Assembly: GCA_049687015.1 (NCBI GenBank)
Contig: JBAVIP010000004.1
Coordinates: 1 to 64,000, forward strand
Direction of reading: 5' to 3'
Length of the DNA stretch: 64,000 bases
Source of the DNA: Methylotenera_A sp049687015
GTDB taxonomy: Bacteria; Pseudomonadota; Gammaproteobacteria; Burkholderiales; Methylophilaceae
This document shows positions 1-7,043 of the stretch, one piece after another (position 1 is the stretch's first letter; the number at the start of each line of letters is the position of its first letter). The notes beneath the pieces are model-generated. The model ran no database searches. It was given only the letters and a program-made list of their open reading frames with translations, and had not been told where the DNA came from. The position numbers and the translations under genes were made by a program.

Positions 1-24
1 ATTAACCAGATGACAGGATTAGCC

Positions 25-732
25 ATGAGTAAAACTTTTAGAATTGCCCCAAGTATTCTTTCTGCAAACTTCGCCAAACTTGGTCAAGAAATTGACGACG
101 TGATTACCTCAGGTACAGATCTTGTGCATTTTGACGTGATGGATAATCACTATGTCCCGAACCTGACCATCGGCCCTTTGGTTTGCGAAGCGATTAAAGA
201 AACCGCCAAGCGCGTGGGCGGCATTATTGACGTGCATCTGATGGTAAAACCAGTCGACCGTATTATCCCTGACTTCGCTAAAGCCGGTGCAAATATTATT
301 ACCTTTCACCCTGAAGCCTCTGAACATATTGACCGTAGCTTGGCTATGGTGCGTGATCTGGGCTGTAAATCCGGCCTTGTGTTTAACCCGGCCACTTCAC
401 TAAGCTATTTAGATCACGTGATGGATAAAGTGGACATGGTGCTGTTGATGTCTGTGAACCCGGGCTTCGGCGGGCAAAAATTCATTCCGGAAACGCTTAA
501 TAAGCTGAAGCTGGCACGTGCCAAGATTGATGCCTATACCAAAGCGACTGGCCGCGAAATCTGGCTGGAAGTAGATGGCGGCGTGAATGCACAAAATATT
601 GCAGAAATCGCGAAAGCAGGTGCAGATACATTCGTGGCGGGTAATGCCATCTTTACTCAAGGTAAAGAGTCGGATAAAAATCGCTATAACAGTATTGTGG
701 CAGAAATGCGCGCGGCTTTAGCTAAGGTTTAG
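25..732 (+). CDS. rpe: Ribulose-phosphate 3-epimerase
   Basis: This cytosolic enzyme interconverts D-ribulose 5-phosphate and D-xylulose 5-phosphate in the pentose phosphate / ribulose monophosphate cycle. The 235-residue protein has the family's single TIM-barrel length. The N-terminal APSILSANF motif, the HFDVMD metal-binding stretch (H35, D37), DVHLM (H71) and a C-terminal LEVDGGVN motif with the second catalytic Asp are all visible. An in-frame ATG at 10 would add five residues; the ATG at 25 gives the usual MSKTFRIAPSI beginning. The gene lies 25 nt ahead of gph, the usual rpe-gph pairing in beta- and gammaproteobacteria. In a methylotroph the enzyme would also help regenerate the formaldehyde acceptor, which is an inference from the presumed lifestyle. 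Confidence 0.96.
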   Translation: MSKTFRIAPSILSANFAKLGQEIDDVITSGTDLVHFDVMDNHYVPNLTIGPLVCEAIKETAKRVGGIIDVHLMVKPVDRIIPDFAKAGANIITFHPEASEHIDRSLAMVRDLGCKSGLVFNPATSLSYLDHVMDKVDMVLLMSVNPGFGGQKFIPETLNKLKLARAKIDAYTKATGREIWLEVDGGVNAQNIAEIAKAGADTFVAGNAIFTQGKESDKNRYNSIVAEMRAALAKV

Positions 733-757
733 AAGGCTTGGAAGCCCAGCGCTGCAG

Positions 758-1438
758 ATGAGCTGCGTAGCAGGTTTTCGCGTTAAAGCCGTCATGTTTG
801 ATCTTGACGGTACCTTGGTTCACACGGCACCGGAGATTGCGGTAGCGGTAAATTTGATGCTGGCTGATTTGAATCGGCCGGCATTGCCTTACAGCCAAAT
901 CGAGGGCTACATAGGTGAAGGCGCGCAAACTTTGATTAAGCGCTGTTTAACAGAACAACAAAACGCAGAATCCGATGCAGCGTTATTCGAACAGGCGGAA
1001 CATCTGTTTTTTATGCATTACGCCAATAATGTGGCGGAAAGCAAGCCGTATGCCGGTGTGGTTGATGGCTTGCAAGCTATATTTAATAAGGGTTTCAGGC
1101 TGGCCTGTGTGACGAATAAACCGGAAAAGTTTACTTTGCCTTTGCTGCAGAAATGCGGATTGGCCGATTTTTTTGAAATGGTGGTTTCCGGAGATACGTT
1201 GCAAAAAAAGAAGCCAGACCCTATACAATTGCAGCACATTTGTGCAAAATTCGATGTGCCGGTGTATGAGGCGATCCTGGTAGGCGATTCTGCTACCGAT
1301 ATACGGGCAGCGCAGGCGGCGGGTTGTTTTATTGTGACAGTGCCTTACGGCTACAATCAAGGCAAAGCGATTGACACATCACAAGTAGATGCAATGATCG
1401 ATGATTTAACGGACTTAACTACACTCATTTATACGTAA
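758..1438 (+). CDS. gph: Phosphoglycolate phosphatase (HAD family)
   Basis: Gph removes the phosphate of 2-phosphoglycolate, a by-product of DNA 3'-end repair and of oxygenation reactions. All four HAD motifs are present in 226 residues: FDLDGTL with the nucleophile D15 and acid D17, TNKP (motif II), KKKPDP (motif III lysine) and VGDSATD (motif IV). A helical cap lies between the first two, as in the PGPase subgroup. Its position after rpe supports the assignment over other HAD phosphatases. No convincing Shine-Dalgarno precedes the ATG at 758, so a few N-terminal residues are uncertain. The next gene, trpE, is separated by a 147-nt gap that contains a structured element. Confidence 0.9.
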   Translation: MSCVAGFRVKAVMFDLDGTLVHTAPEIAVAVNLMLADLNRPALPYSQIEGYIGEGAQTLIKRCLTEQQNAESDAALFEQAEHLFFMHYANNVAESKPYAGVVDGLQAIFNKGFRLACVTNKPEKFTLPLLQKCGLADFFEMVVSGDTLQKKKPDPIQLQHICAKFDVPVYEAILVGDSATDIRAAQAAGCFIVTVPYGYNQGKAIDTSQVDAMIDDLTDLTTLIYT

Positions 1439-1460
1439 ACAATATGATTTTTCTAAACAA

Positions 1461-1573
1461 TAATTTTCTAGGCTGGCGTCGCTCTTGGCGAAGCTAGGAC
1501 AATGTCTGCCTAAATGAGGCAGAGCGATACTGGCGGTTAGCAAAGATCACTAACCGCGAATTTTAGAAAATTA
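1461..1573 (+). ncRNA. Predicted structured leader RNA in front of trpE
   Basis: A perfect 10-bp outer stem (TAATTTTCTA at 1461-1470 with TAGAAAATTA at 1564-1573) encloses at least two perfect hairpins. One is CTGCCT/AGGCAG (1506-1511 with 1517-1522, 5-nt loop). The other is GCGGTTAG/CTAACCGC (1533-1540 with 1550-1557, 9-nt loop). A competing pairing, CGCTCT 1480-1485 with AGAGCG 1521-1526, would disrupt the first hairpin. The outer stem ends three nucleotides before the AGGAAG ribosome binding site of trpE (1576-1581). This would suit control of translation or readthrough. I do not recognise a named riboswitch class, and there is no tandem-Trp leader peptide. The pairings are observed; the regulatory role is inference. 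It could instead be a dispersed palindromic repeat or the gph terminator. Confidence 0.45.
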
Positions 1574-1585
1574 TCAGGAAGAATT

Positions 1586-3094
1586 ATGTTTACCACAATC
1601 AATCAAATCGAATTTAACGCGCTTGCCAAGCAAGGCTATAACCGCATTCCGCTGGTGCTAGAGACGTTTGCCGATCTAGATACACCGCTTTCACTCTATC
1701 TGAAACTGGCTAACCAACCGTTTTCCTACTTGCTGGAAAGCGTACAGGGCGGCGAGCGCTTTGGGCGCTATTCCATCATTGGCCTGCCTGCTAAAACACG
1801 TATTGTTGCGCATGGTTTCACAGTGCAAGTGCTTGAGAATAATGTGGTCAAAGAAACCCACGAAAATACCAATGCGCTGGATTTCATCAAGCAATTTCAG
1901 GCGCGTTTCAAAACGCCGCCTTATGAAGGTTTGCCGCGTTTTACAGGTGGTTTGGCGGGTTATTTTGGTTATGAAACCATCCGTTATATTGAAAAACGCT
2001 TAGCTAATACACAAAAACCTGACGCAATAGGCACGCCGGATGTATTGCTGATGGTGTCAGAAGAAATTGCCGTGGTGGACAATCTCAGCGGCAAGCTATA
2101 TTTCATTGTTTACGCCAATCCAGGTGACGCTAATGCGTATGAAAACGCACACACGCGCTCGAGCGAGTTAGTAGCGAAATTACGTAAAACTGTGGCGATT
2201 CCAGAATCCGCGCCCACAGCAAAAACGCAAGCCAGTTCCGAGTTTGGTGAAGATAATTTCAAAGCAGCTGTTAAGCGCGCGCAGCAGTACATTTTAGATG
2301 GCGATATCATGCAGGTGGTGCTGTCTCAGCGCATGACGCAGGAATTTTCTGCGCCGCCATTGTCATTGTATCGCGCGTTACGCAGCTTAAATCCATCGCC
2401 TTACATGTTTTATTACGATATGGGTGATCACCATGTGGTGGGTGCGTCCCCGGAGATTCTGGTGCGGCTGGACGACGGCGTGGTCACCTCGCGCCCGATT
2501 GCAGGCACACGGCCGCGAGGCAAAACACGTGAGCAAGACCTGGCCTTGGCAGAAGAGCTTTTAGCAGACCCGAAAGAACGTGCCGAGCATGTGCAGCTCA
2601 TGGATCTGGGCCGCAACGATGTTGGCCGTGTCGCGCAAATCGGCACGGTAAAAGTGACTGATAACATGATGATAGAGCGTTACTCGCACGTGATGCATAT
2701 TGTGAGCAACGTAGAAGGCAAACTCAAGCCCGGCTTGGATGCGATTGATGTGCTGAAGGCGACCTTTCCTGCAGGCACGGTTTCCGGGGCGCCCAAAGTA
2801 CGAGCGATGGAGATTATTGATGAGCTGGAACCCAGTAAGCGCGGCATTTACGCGGGTGCTGTGGGTTATCTGGGCTTTAATGGCGATATGGATGTGGCGA
2901 TTGCGATTAGAACAGGCGTAATTAAAGACAATATGCTCTATGTGCAAGCTGGGGCCGGCATTGTGGCGGATTCGGTGCCGCTCTCGGAATGGATCGAAAC
3001 GCAAAACAAAGCCAAGGCGGTGCTGCGTGCCGCCGAACTGGTGCAGGCCGGCCTGGATTCAAATTCAGAGCCTGATTCGAAAGAAGGTAATTGA
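1586..3094 (+). CDS. trpE: Anthranilate synthase component I
   Basis: TrpE converts chorismate to anthranilate, using ammonia delivered by TrpG, the first committed step of tryptophan synthesis. The 502-residue protein has the N-terminal regulatory domain with the LLES tryptophan-feedback motif (residues 49-52). The C-terminal chorismate-binding domain carries the signatures PIAGTRPRG, DLGRNDVG, FPAGTVSGAPK and QAGAGIVADS. A clear AGGAAG ribosome binding site lies five bases before the ATG. The stop is one base before the trpG start, so the two subunits are probably made in equal amounts. The gene follows a structured leader that may regulate it. Retention of LLES suggests normal feedback inhibition. 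Confidence 0.97.
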   Translation: MFTTINQIEFNALAKQGYNRIPLVLETFADLDTPLSLYLKLANQPFSYLLESVQGGERFGRYSIIGLPAKTRIVAHGFTVQVLENNVVKETHENTNALDFIKQFQARFKTPPYEGLPRFTGGLAGYFGYETIRYIEKRLANTQKPDAIGTPDVLLMVSEEIAVVDNLSGKLYFIVYANPGDANAYENAHTRSSELVAKLRKTVAIPESAPTAKTQASSEFGEDNFKAAVKRAQQYILDGDIMQVVLSQRMTQEFSAPPLSLYRALRSLNPSPYMFYYDMGDHHVVGASPEILVRLDDGVVTSRPIAGTRPRGKTREQDLALAEELLADPKERAEHVQLMDLGRNDVGRVAQIGTVKVTDNMMIERYSHVMHIVSNVEGKLKPGLDAIDVLKATFPAGTVSGAPKVRAMEIIDELEPSKRGIYAGAVGYLGFNGDMDVAIAIRTGVIKDNMLYVQAGAGIVADSVPLSEWIETQNKAKAVLRAAELVQAGLDSNSEPDSKEGN

Positions 3095-3095
3095 T

Positions 3096-3662
3096 ATGTT
3101 ACTTATGATAGATAATTACGACTCTTTTACCTATAACCTGGTGCAGTATTTGGGCGAGCTCGGGCAGAATGTGCAGGTGTATAGAAACGATGAAATTGAT
3201 TTAAAAAAAGTGGCCGAGCTTAAGCCGCAATATATCGTGATTTCACCAGGCCCCTGCACACCGAATGAGGCAGGTATCAGTGTTCCGCTGATTCATGAGT
3301 TTGCAGGCAAGATCCCGTTGCTGGGGGTGTGCTTGGGACACCAAAGCATCGGCCAGGCTTTTGGCGGCAAGATCGTTCATGCCAAGCAGCTCATGCACGG
3401 CAAGACTTCGTTGATCCACCATAAGAATATCGGGGTGTTTAAGGATTTGCCTAACCCTTACACAGCAACGCGCTATCACTCACTGGTGATTGAACGCGAA
3501 ACGATCCCGGATTGCTTGGAAATTACTGCATGGACTGACGACGGCGAGATTATGGGCGTGAAGCACAAAACCTTGGCGGTAGAAGGCGTGCAGTTTCACC
3601 CGGAATCCATTCTCACTGAGCATGGCCATGACTTACTCAACAACTTTTTGAAAGCCTACTAG
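3096..3662 (+). CDS. trpG: Anthranilate synthase glutaminase component
   Basis: TrpG hydrolyses glutamine and channels ammonia to TrpE. In some bacteria the same subunit also serves para-aminobenzoate synthase. The 188-residue protein is a class I glutamine amidotransferase with the triad C79 (in GVCLGHQ), H168 and E170 (in FHPES), and the oxyanion SPGPC loop near residue 50. The longest reading frame begins inside trpE. The ATG at 3096 is preferred because it gives the canonical MLLMIDNYDSFTYN start, lies one base after the trpE stop, and has GAAGG at 3083-3087. The next cluster gene, trpD, is not adjacent: a DUF559 gene with repeat copies intervenes. Confidence 0.96.
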   Translation: MLLMIDNYDSFTYNLVQYLGELGQNVQVYRNDEIDLKKVAELKPQYIVISPGPCTPNEAGISVPLIHEFAGKIPLLGVCLGHQSIGQAFGGKIVHAKQLMHGKTSLIHHKNIGVFKDLPNPYTATRYHSLVIERETIPDCLEITAWTDDGEIMGVKHKTLAVEGVQFHPESILTEHGHDLLNNFLKAY

Positions 3663-3701
3663 CTCCCCTCGCCCTGAATGGGAGAGGGGTTGGGGAGAGG
3701 G
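3663..3701 (-). repeat. CCCTCTCCC-type palindromic repeat, copy 1
   Basis: A purine/pyrimidine-biased 39-nt palindromic element begins directly after the trpG stop codon. Read on the minus strand it runs CCCTCTCCCCAACCCCTCTC and onward, and aligns with copy 2 (4040-4080) and copy 3 (6981-7016). It is therefore inverted relative to copy 2, and the two bracket the DUF559 gene. Its distal part, GAGAGGG, also supplies a ribosome-binding-like stretch for the TTG start at 3709. Confidence 0.75.
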
Positions 3702-3708
3702 TGAAAAC

Positions 3709-4083
3709 TTGAGTTTGCTGCAAAACGCTAAAGCACTGCGCACGAATATGACAGATACAGAGCGTATGTTGTGGCAACAGTTACGCGCAAAACGCTTTGT
3801 TGGCTTTAAGTTTAAACGTCAGCAGCCAATTGGGCGATATATTGTTGATTTTGTTTGCTTTGATGCAAAGTTAGTTATTGAACTTGATGGAGGTCAGCAT
3901 CAAGATGCGGCGACTATAGATACTGTGCGGGATGCTTGGCTTACAGCGCAGGGATTTAGCGTGTTAAGGTTTTGGAATAACGACTTTTTGCAAAACCGAG
4001 CGGGTTGTTTGGAAAGAGTGTTGGATGAATTAGAAGCCACCCTCCCCCTTAATCCCTCTCCCATCAAAGGAGAGGGAAGGTAG
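3709..4083 (+). CDS. DUF559 family PD-(D/E)XK nuclease-like protein
   Basis: This 124-residue protein belongs to the DUF559 family, related to very-short-patch-repair endonucleases. The putative metal/catalytic residues are visible: E18 in the N-terminal helix, D47 in YIVDF, then E58 and D60 in IELDGGQH, with a C-terminal VLRFWNNDF strand-turn typical of the family. No biochemical role is established for these small proteins. The start is TTG, with GAGAGGG upstream. The last ten or so residues (LPLNPSPIKGEGR) are encoded by repeat copy 2, so the natural C-terminus has probably been extended by the repeat. The gene interrupts trpG-trpD and is bracketed by inverted repeat copies, which suggests acquisition together with the repeats. 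It could be a silent passenger. Confidence 0.8.
   Translation: MSLLQNAKALRTNMTDTERMLWQQLRAKRFVGFKFKRQQPIGRYIVDFVCFDAKLVIELDGGQHQDAATIDTVRDAWLTAQGFSVLRFWNNDFLQNRAGCLERVLDELEATLPLNPSPIKGEGR
4040..4080 (+). repeat. CCCTCTCCC-type palindromic repeat, copy 2
   Basis: This copy overlaps the 3' end of the DUF559 reading frame and ends one base before its TAG stop. It contains the hairpin CCCTCTCC-CATCAAA-GGAGAGGG. Its orientation is opposite to copy 1. The GGAGAGGGAAGG segment also provides a strong ribosome binding site for trpD, so the repeat has been co-opted as a translation signal. Confidence 0.75.
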
Positions 4084-4086
4084 AAT

Positions 4087-5127
4087 ATGGAAATGATATT
4101 TAAACAAGCACTAGAACAAATTCTAGCTGGCCAAGACTTAAGCCATACCGACATGCTGGGGCTGATGCAGCAAGTGATGGGCGGCGAACTCACGCCCGCG
4201 CAAATCGCCGGTTTGGTAATCGCACTGCGCCAGAAAGGTGAAAGTGTCGATGAGATTACCGCCGCCGCGACTGTGATGCGCCAGCTTTCCAGCAAAGTAG
4301 AAATCCAGGATAGAACGCACTTGGTAGATACCTGCGGCACGGGTGGTGACGGCATTCAAACCTTTAACGTTTCTACCGTTTCGGCGATTGTCGCGGCCGC
4401 TGCAGGCGCAAAGGTCGCCAAGCATGGCGGACGCTCTGTGTCATCCGCCTGCGGCAGTGCAGATGTGCTGGAAGCGCTGGGTGTGAATGTAAATTTGACG
4501 CCTGAGCAAGTAGCCAAATGTGTTGATGAAATAGGCATCGGCTTTATGTTTGCGCCTAATCACCATAGCGCCATGAAGCACGCAGCACCGGTGCGTCGCG
4601 AGTTGGGCGTGCGTACGATATTTAACTTGCTTGGGCCGCTTACCAACCCCGCCAATGCTAAACGTCAGGTAATGGGCGTATTCAGCAAAGAGCTCACATT
4701 AAAGCTGGCAAAAGTATTGCAAAATCTGGGTGCTGAGCACGTTTTGGTCGTTCACGGCGCAGATGGCTTAGATGAAATCTCGTTTACGGGCGACACTTTT
4801 GTGGCGGAATTGAAAGACGGAAAAATCAGCGAATATACGCTTAACCCCGTGCAGTTTGGTTTGAAGCTACACGCTATAAAAAGTATTCGCGTAGAAAATG
4901 CGGAGCAATCGAAAGCAATGATTTTAGATGTGCTTGATGGCAAGGTGAGCGTTGGTAAAACCAGCGCAGCGCGCGATATTGTGTTGCTAAATGCGGGCGC
5001 GGCGATTTATGCAGCAGGCCTGCAAGACAATATCCATGCGGGTATTGAGCATGCTGCAAAAGCGATAGATAGCGGCGCAGCAAAAGAAAAATTGCAGCAA
5101 CTCGTGCAATTATCGAACGGCGGATAA
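4087..5127 (+). CDS. trpD: Anthranilate phosphoribosyltransferase
   Basis: TrpD joins anthranilate to PRPP, the second step of tryptophan synthesis, in the cytosol as a homodimer. The 346-residue protein has the diagnostic GTGGD loop (residues 84-88, PRPP binding) and the KHGGRSVSSACGSAD stretch (112-126). The mid-chain HHSAMKHAAPVRRELGVRT segment and the FNLLGPLTNPA motif are also present. Two ATGs (4087, 4093) are equally possible; both are served by the GGAGAGGGAAGG sequence contributed by the upstream repeat. A YkgJ gene follows after four bases, so trpD, the YkgJ gene, the DUF3465 gene and trpC appear to be one transcription unit. Confidence 0.97.
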   Translation: MEMIFKQALEQILAGQDLSHTDMLGLMQQVMGGELTPAQIAGLVIALRQKGESVDEITAAATVMRQLSSKVEIQDRTHLVDTCGTGGDGIQTFNVSTVSAIVAAAAGAKVAKHGGRSVSSACGSADVLEALGVNVNLTPEQVAKCVDEIGIGFMFAPNHHSAMKHAAPVRRELGVRTIFNLLGPLTNPANAKRQVMGVFSKELTLKLAKVLQNLGAEHVLVVHGADGLDEISFTGDTFVAELKDGKISEYTLNPVQFGLKLHAIKSIRVENAEQSKAMILDVLDGKVSVGKTSAARDIVLLNAGAAIYAAGLQDNIHAGIEHAAKAIDSGAAKEKLQQLVQLSNGG

Positions 5128-5131
5128 GCAA

Positions 5132-5734
5132 ATGACAGGCCGCAAAATAGAAGAAACGCGTGCATTTGCTGAAAAAAATCTCGATAAATTTTTTAACAGC
5201 GTCACGCCTGAACTCAAAGCGCATGTGGTGTCACTCCCCAAGCGCATCACTCAACTAAGTGCGCGGCCCGTGATCAAGCTAAAAGAAGTGTTAAATACAG
5301 CCGACCAGATTTTTGACCATGCAGGCAAATTTGCAGCCTGCGCAAGGGGTTGCGGACATTGCTGCCATGTTTCCGTTCCGATTACCGAGTTTGAAGCGCG
5401 TTATATAGGCGAGCATTTAAACATCAGGCCGGTCGAGTTGAAACAAAGTATTCGCCACGAGCTGAGTGAATATGGCAGCCACACGCCATGCCCGTTTTTA
5501 GCCAATGGTGAATGTTCAATTTACGAAGTGCGTCCGCTCACTTGCCGCATGCACATGAACTTTGACCGCGATAATTACTGGTGTCTGCACGAAAATTGGC
5601 AAAAGCCGGAGGCCGAGATTCCCCGCCCGACCATTCAGCCTTTGATTGATGCGTATCATATGGTCATCAGCAACACCAAGCCGATTATGGCCGATATTCG
5701 CGATTTTTTCCCGCATGGCAAGGTTGCCATATGA
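5132..5734 (+). CDS. YkgJ/UPF0153 family cysteine-cluster protein
   Basis: This is a 200-residue protein with the YkgJ-type zinc- or iron-binding cysteine cluster. C70, C74, C77 and C78 lie in the CARGCGHCC motif, and C120, C128, C138 (in RPLTCRMH) and C151 follow. The family has no firmly established biochemical function; members are suspected metal-binding or Fe-S proteins. No signal peptide or membrane segment is visible. It sits four bases after trpD and overlaps the next gene by ATGA, so it is co-transcribed with the tryptophan genes. No link to tryptophan synthesis is known. The double Cys-Cys plus distal cysteines argue for a folded metal site rather than a degenerate gene. Confidence 0.8.
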   Translation: MTGRKIEETRAFAEKNLDKFFNSVTPELKAHVVSLPKRITQLSARPVIKLKEVLNTADQIFDHAGKFAACARGCGHCCHVSVPITEFEARYIGEHLNIRPVELKQSIRHELSEYGSHTPCPFLANGECSIYEVRPLTCRMHMNFDRDNYWCLHENWQKPEAEIPRPTIQPLIDAYHMVISNTKPIMADIRDFFPHGKVAI

Positions 5735-6195
5735 AAAAATTACTTTTAGCATTACTCATTGTATTTGCTACTGTCGCTTGCGACCGCACAGCGCATACCG
5801 CACCGGCGAACAGGTCAGAGCAAACAGAAGTAAGACTGCAAGCGCAAGCTGCCCACACTAATCCAAATGCGAGCATTGAAGCTGCCTATGAAAATCGCGC
5901 TTCGAATATCGATGTAGAGGGACAGGGCATCGTGGTAAAGCTTTTGACAGATGATAATAATGGCTCGCGCCACCAAAAGTTTCTGGTGAAAATCGCCAGC
6001 GGAAAAACGCTGCTATTCGCACACAATATAGATTTGGCGCCACGCATAGAAGATATAAAAATTGGCGACGAAATGGCATTCAGGGGCGAATATGTCTTTA
6101 ACCCCAAAGGCGGGGTTATTCACTGGACGCACCATGACCCGCGAGGCGAGCACGTTGCGGGCTGGATTAAACATAACGGAAAAGTTTATGAGTGA
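5731..6195 (+). CDS. DUF3465 family putative lipoprotein
   Basis: This 154-residue protein resembles DUF3465. The C-terminal half shows the family's pattern of HQKFLVKIASG, a GDEMAFRGEY segment and GGVIHWTHHDPRGEHVAGWI, suggestive of an OB-like beta fold. An N-terminal hydrophobic stretch ends in ATVAC (C17), a weak lipobox, so it is probably exported and perhaps lipid-anchored. The start overlaps the YkgJ stop by four bases and its end overlaps the trpC start by eight. This makes it a tightly coupled member of the trpD-trpC transcript. Function is unknown; family membership is from recognition of the C-terminal motif. Confidence 0.7.
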   Translation: MKKLLLALLIVFATVACDRTAHTAPANRSEQTEVRLQAQAAHTNPNASIEAAYENRASNIDVEGQGIVVKLLTDDNNGSRHQKFLVKIASGKTLLFAHNIDLAPRIEDIKIGDEMAFRGEYVFNPKGGVIHWTHHDPRGEHVAGWIKHNGKVYE

Positions 6196-6976
6196 TATTT
6201 TAAATAAAATTTTAGCCACCAAACGTGATGAAGTGGCCGCAAGTAAGGCCAAAGTCGATTTGGAAGAAGTTAAGAAATTAGCGCAAAACCAATCCAGAGC
6301 AAGAGATTTTGTGGCCGCAATACGCAATAAAATTGCAGCAGGCAAAGCCGCCGTAATTGCTGAAATTAAAAAAGCCAGCCCATCCAAAGGCGTGATCCGG
6401 GCGGATTTTAAGCCCGCAGAAATTGCCAAAAGCTACGAGGCAGGCGGTGCCGCGTGTTTGTCAGTACTTACTGACGTGCAGTATTTTCAGGGTTCTGCAG
6501 AATACCTAAAACAGGCGCGCGCAGCGTGTAATTTGCCCGTGTTGCGCAAAGATTTTATGATTGATGCGTATCAAGTTTATGAGGCGCGCGCGATGGGAGC
6601 CGATTGTATTTTGCTCATTGCCGCGGCGATTGATTTGACCAAAATGCGCGAGCTGGAAAGTATTGCACATTCACTTGGCATGGCTGTTTTAGTAGAGGTG
6701 CATAATGGTGAAGAGCTGGAGCTTGCATTGCAGCTAGAAACGCCTTTGCTGGGTATCAATAACCGTAATCTGCGCACGTTTGATGTTACGCTGGACACTA
6801 CGCTTGGCTTGCTTGCACGTATTCCGGCAGGCAAAATTGTCGTGACAGAAAGTGGGATTTTTACGGCAGATGATGTCGCGCTGATGCGTGACAATAACGT
6901 GCATACGTTCTTGGTAGGTGAAGCGTTTATGCGTCAAGATGACCCAGGGGTAGAATTAGCAAAAGTTTTTGCTTAA
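6188..6976 (+). CDS. trpC: Indole-3-glycerol-phosphate synthase
   Basis: TrpC closes and decarboxylates carboxyphenylaminodeoxyribulose phosphate to indole-3-glycerol phosphate. The 262-residue monofunctional enzyme shows AEIKKASPSKG with the catalytic lysine, LRKDFMID, GINNRNLRTF and ESGI phosphate-binding motifs of the TIM barrel. The reading frame is open from 6062, but the ATG at 6188 gives the typical MSDILNKILATKRDEV start and overlaps the DUF3465 stop by eight bases. trpF, trpB and trpA are not in this window. The downstream gap holds palindromic repeat copy 3, before hemB. Confidence 0.97.
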   Translation: MSDILNKILATKRDEVAASKAKVDLEEVKKLAQNQSRARDFVAAIRNKIAAGKAAVIAEIKKASPSKGVIRADFKPAEIAKSYEAGGAACLSVLTDVQYFQGSAEYLKQARAACNLPVLRKDFMIDAYQVYEARAMGADCILLIAAAIDLTKMRELESIAHSLGMAVLVEVHNGEELELALQLETPLLGINNRNLRTFDVTLDTTLGLLARIPAGKIVVTESGIFTADDVALMRDNNVHTFLVGEAFMRQDDPGVELAKVFA

Positions 6977-6980
6977 AACA

Positions 6981-7016
6981 CCCTCTCCCTAGCCCTCCCC
7001 CATCTAGGGGGAGGGA
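6981..7016 (+). repeat. CCCTCTCCC-type palindromic repeat, copy 3
   Basis: The element (CCCTCTCCCTAGCCCTCCCC followed by CATCTAGGGGGAGGG) begins four bases after the trpC stop. It has the same design as copies 1 and 2: pyrimidine arm, short CATC loop and purine arm. It can fold as a stable hairpin and may attenuate transcription from trpC into hemB or protect the 3' end of the trp mRNA. Confidence 0.7.
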
Positions 7017-7043
7017 ATTTAAATGTTGCATTTTGGAGTGAAT

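Noticed and set aside
1441..1585. Classical Trp attenuator with leader peptide before trpE
   Set aside because: No short reading frame with neighbouring Trp codons and no clear terminator with T run was found; only the hairpin structure is reported.
6062..6187. Long N-terminal extension of TrpC
   Set aside because: The extension lies in the DUF3465 gene in another frame and lacks family similarity; the ATG at 6188 gives the normal protein.
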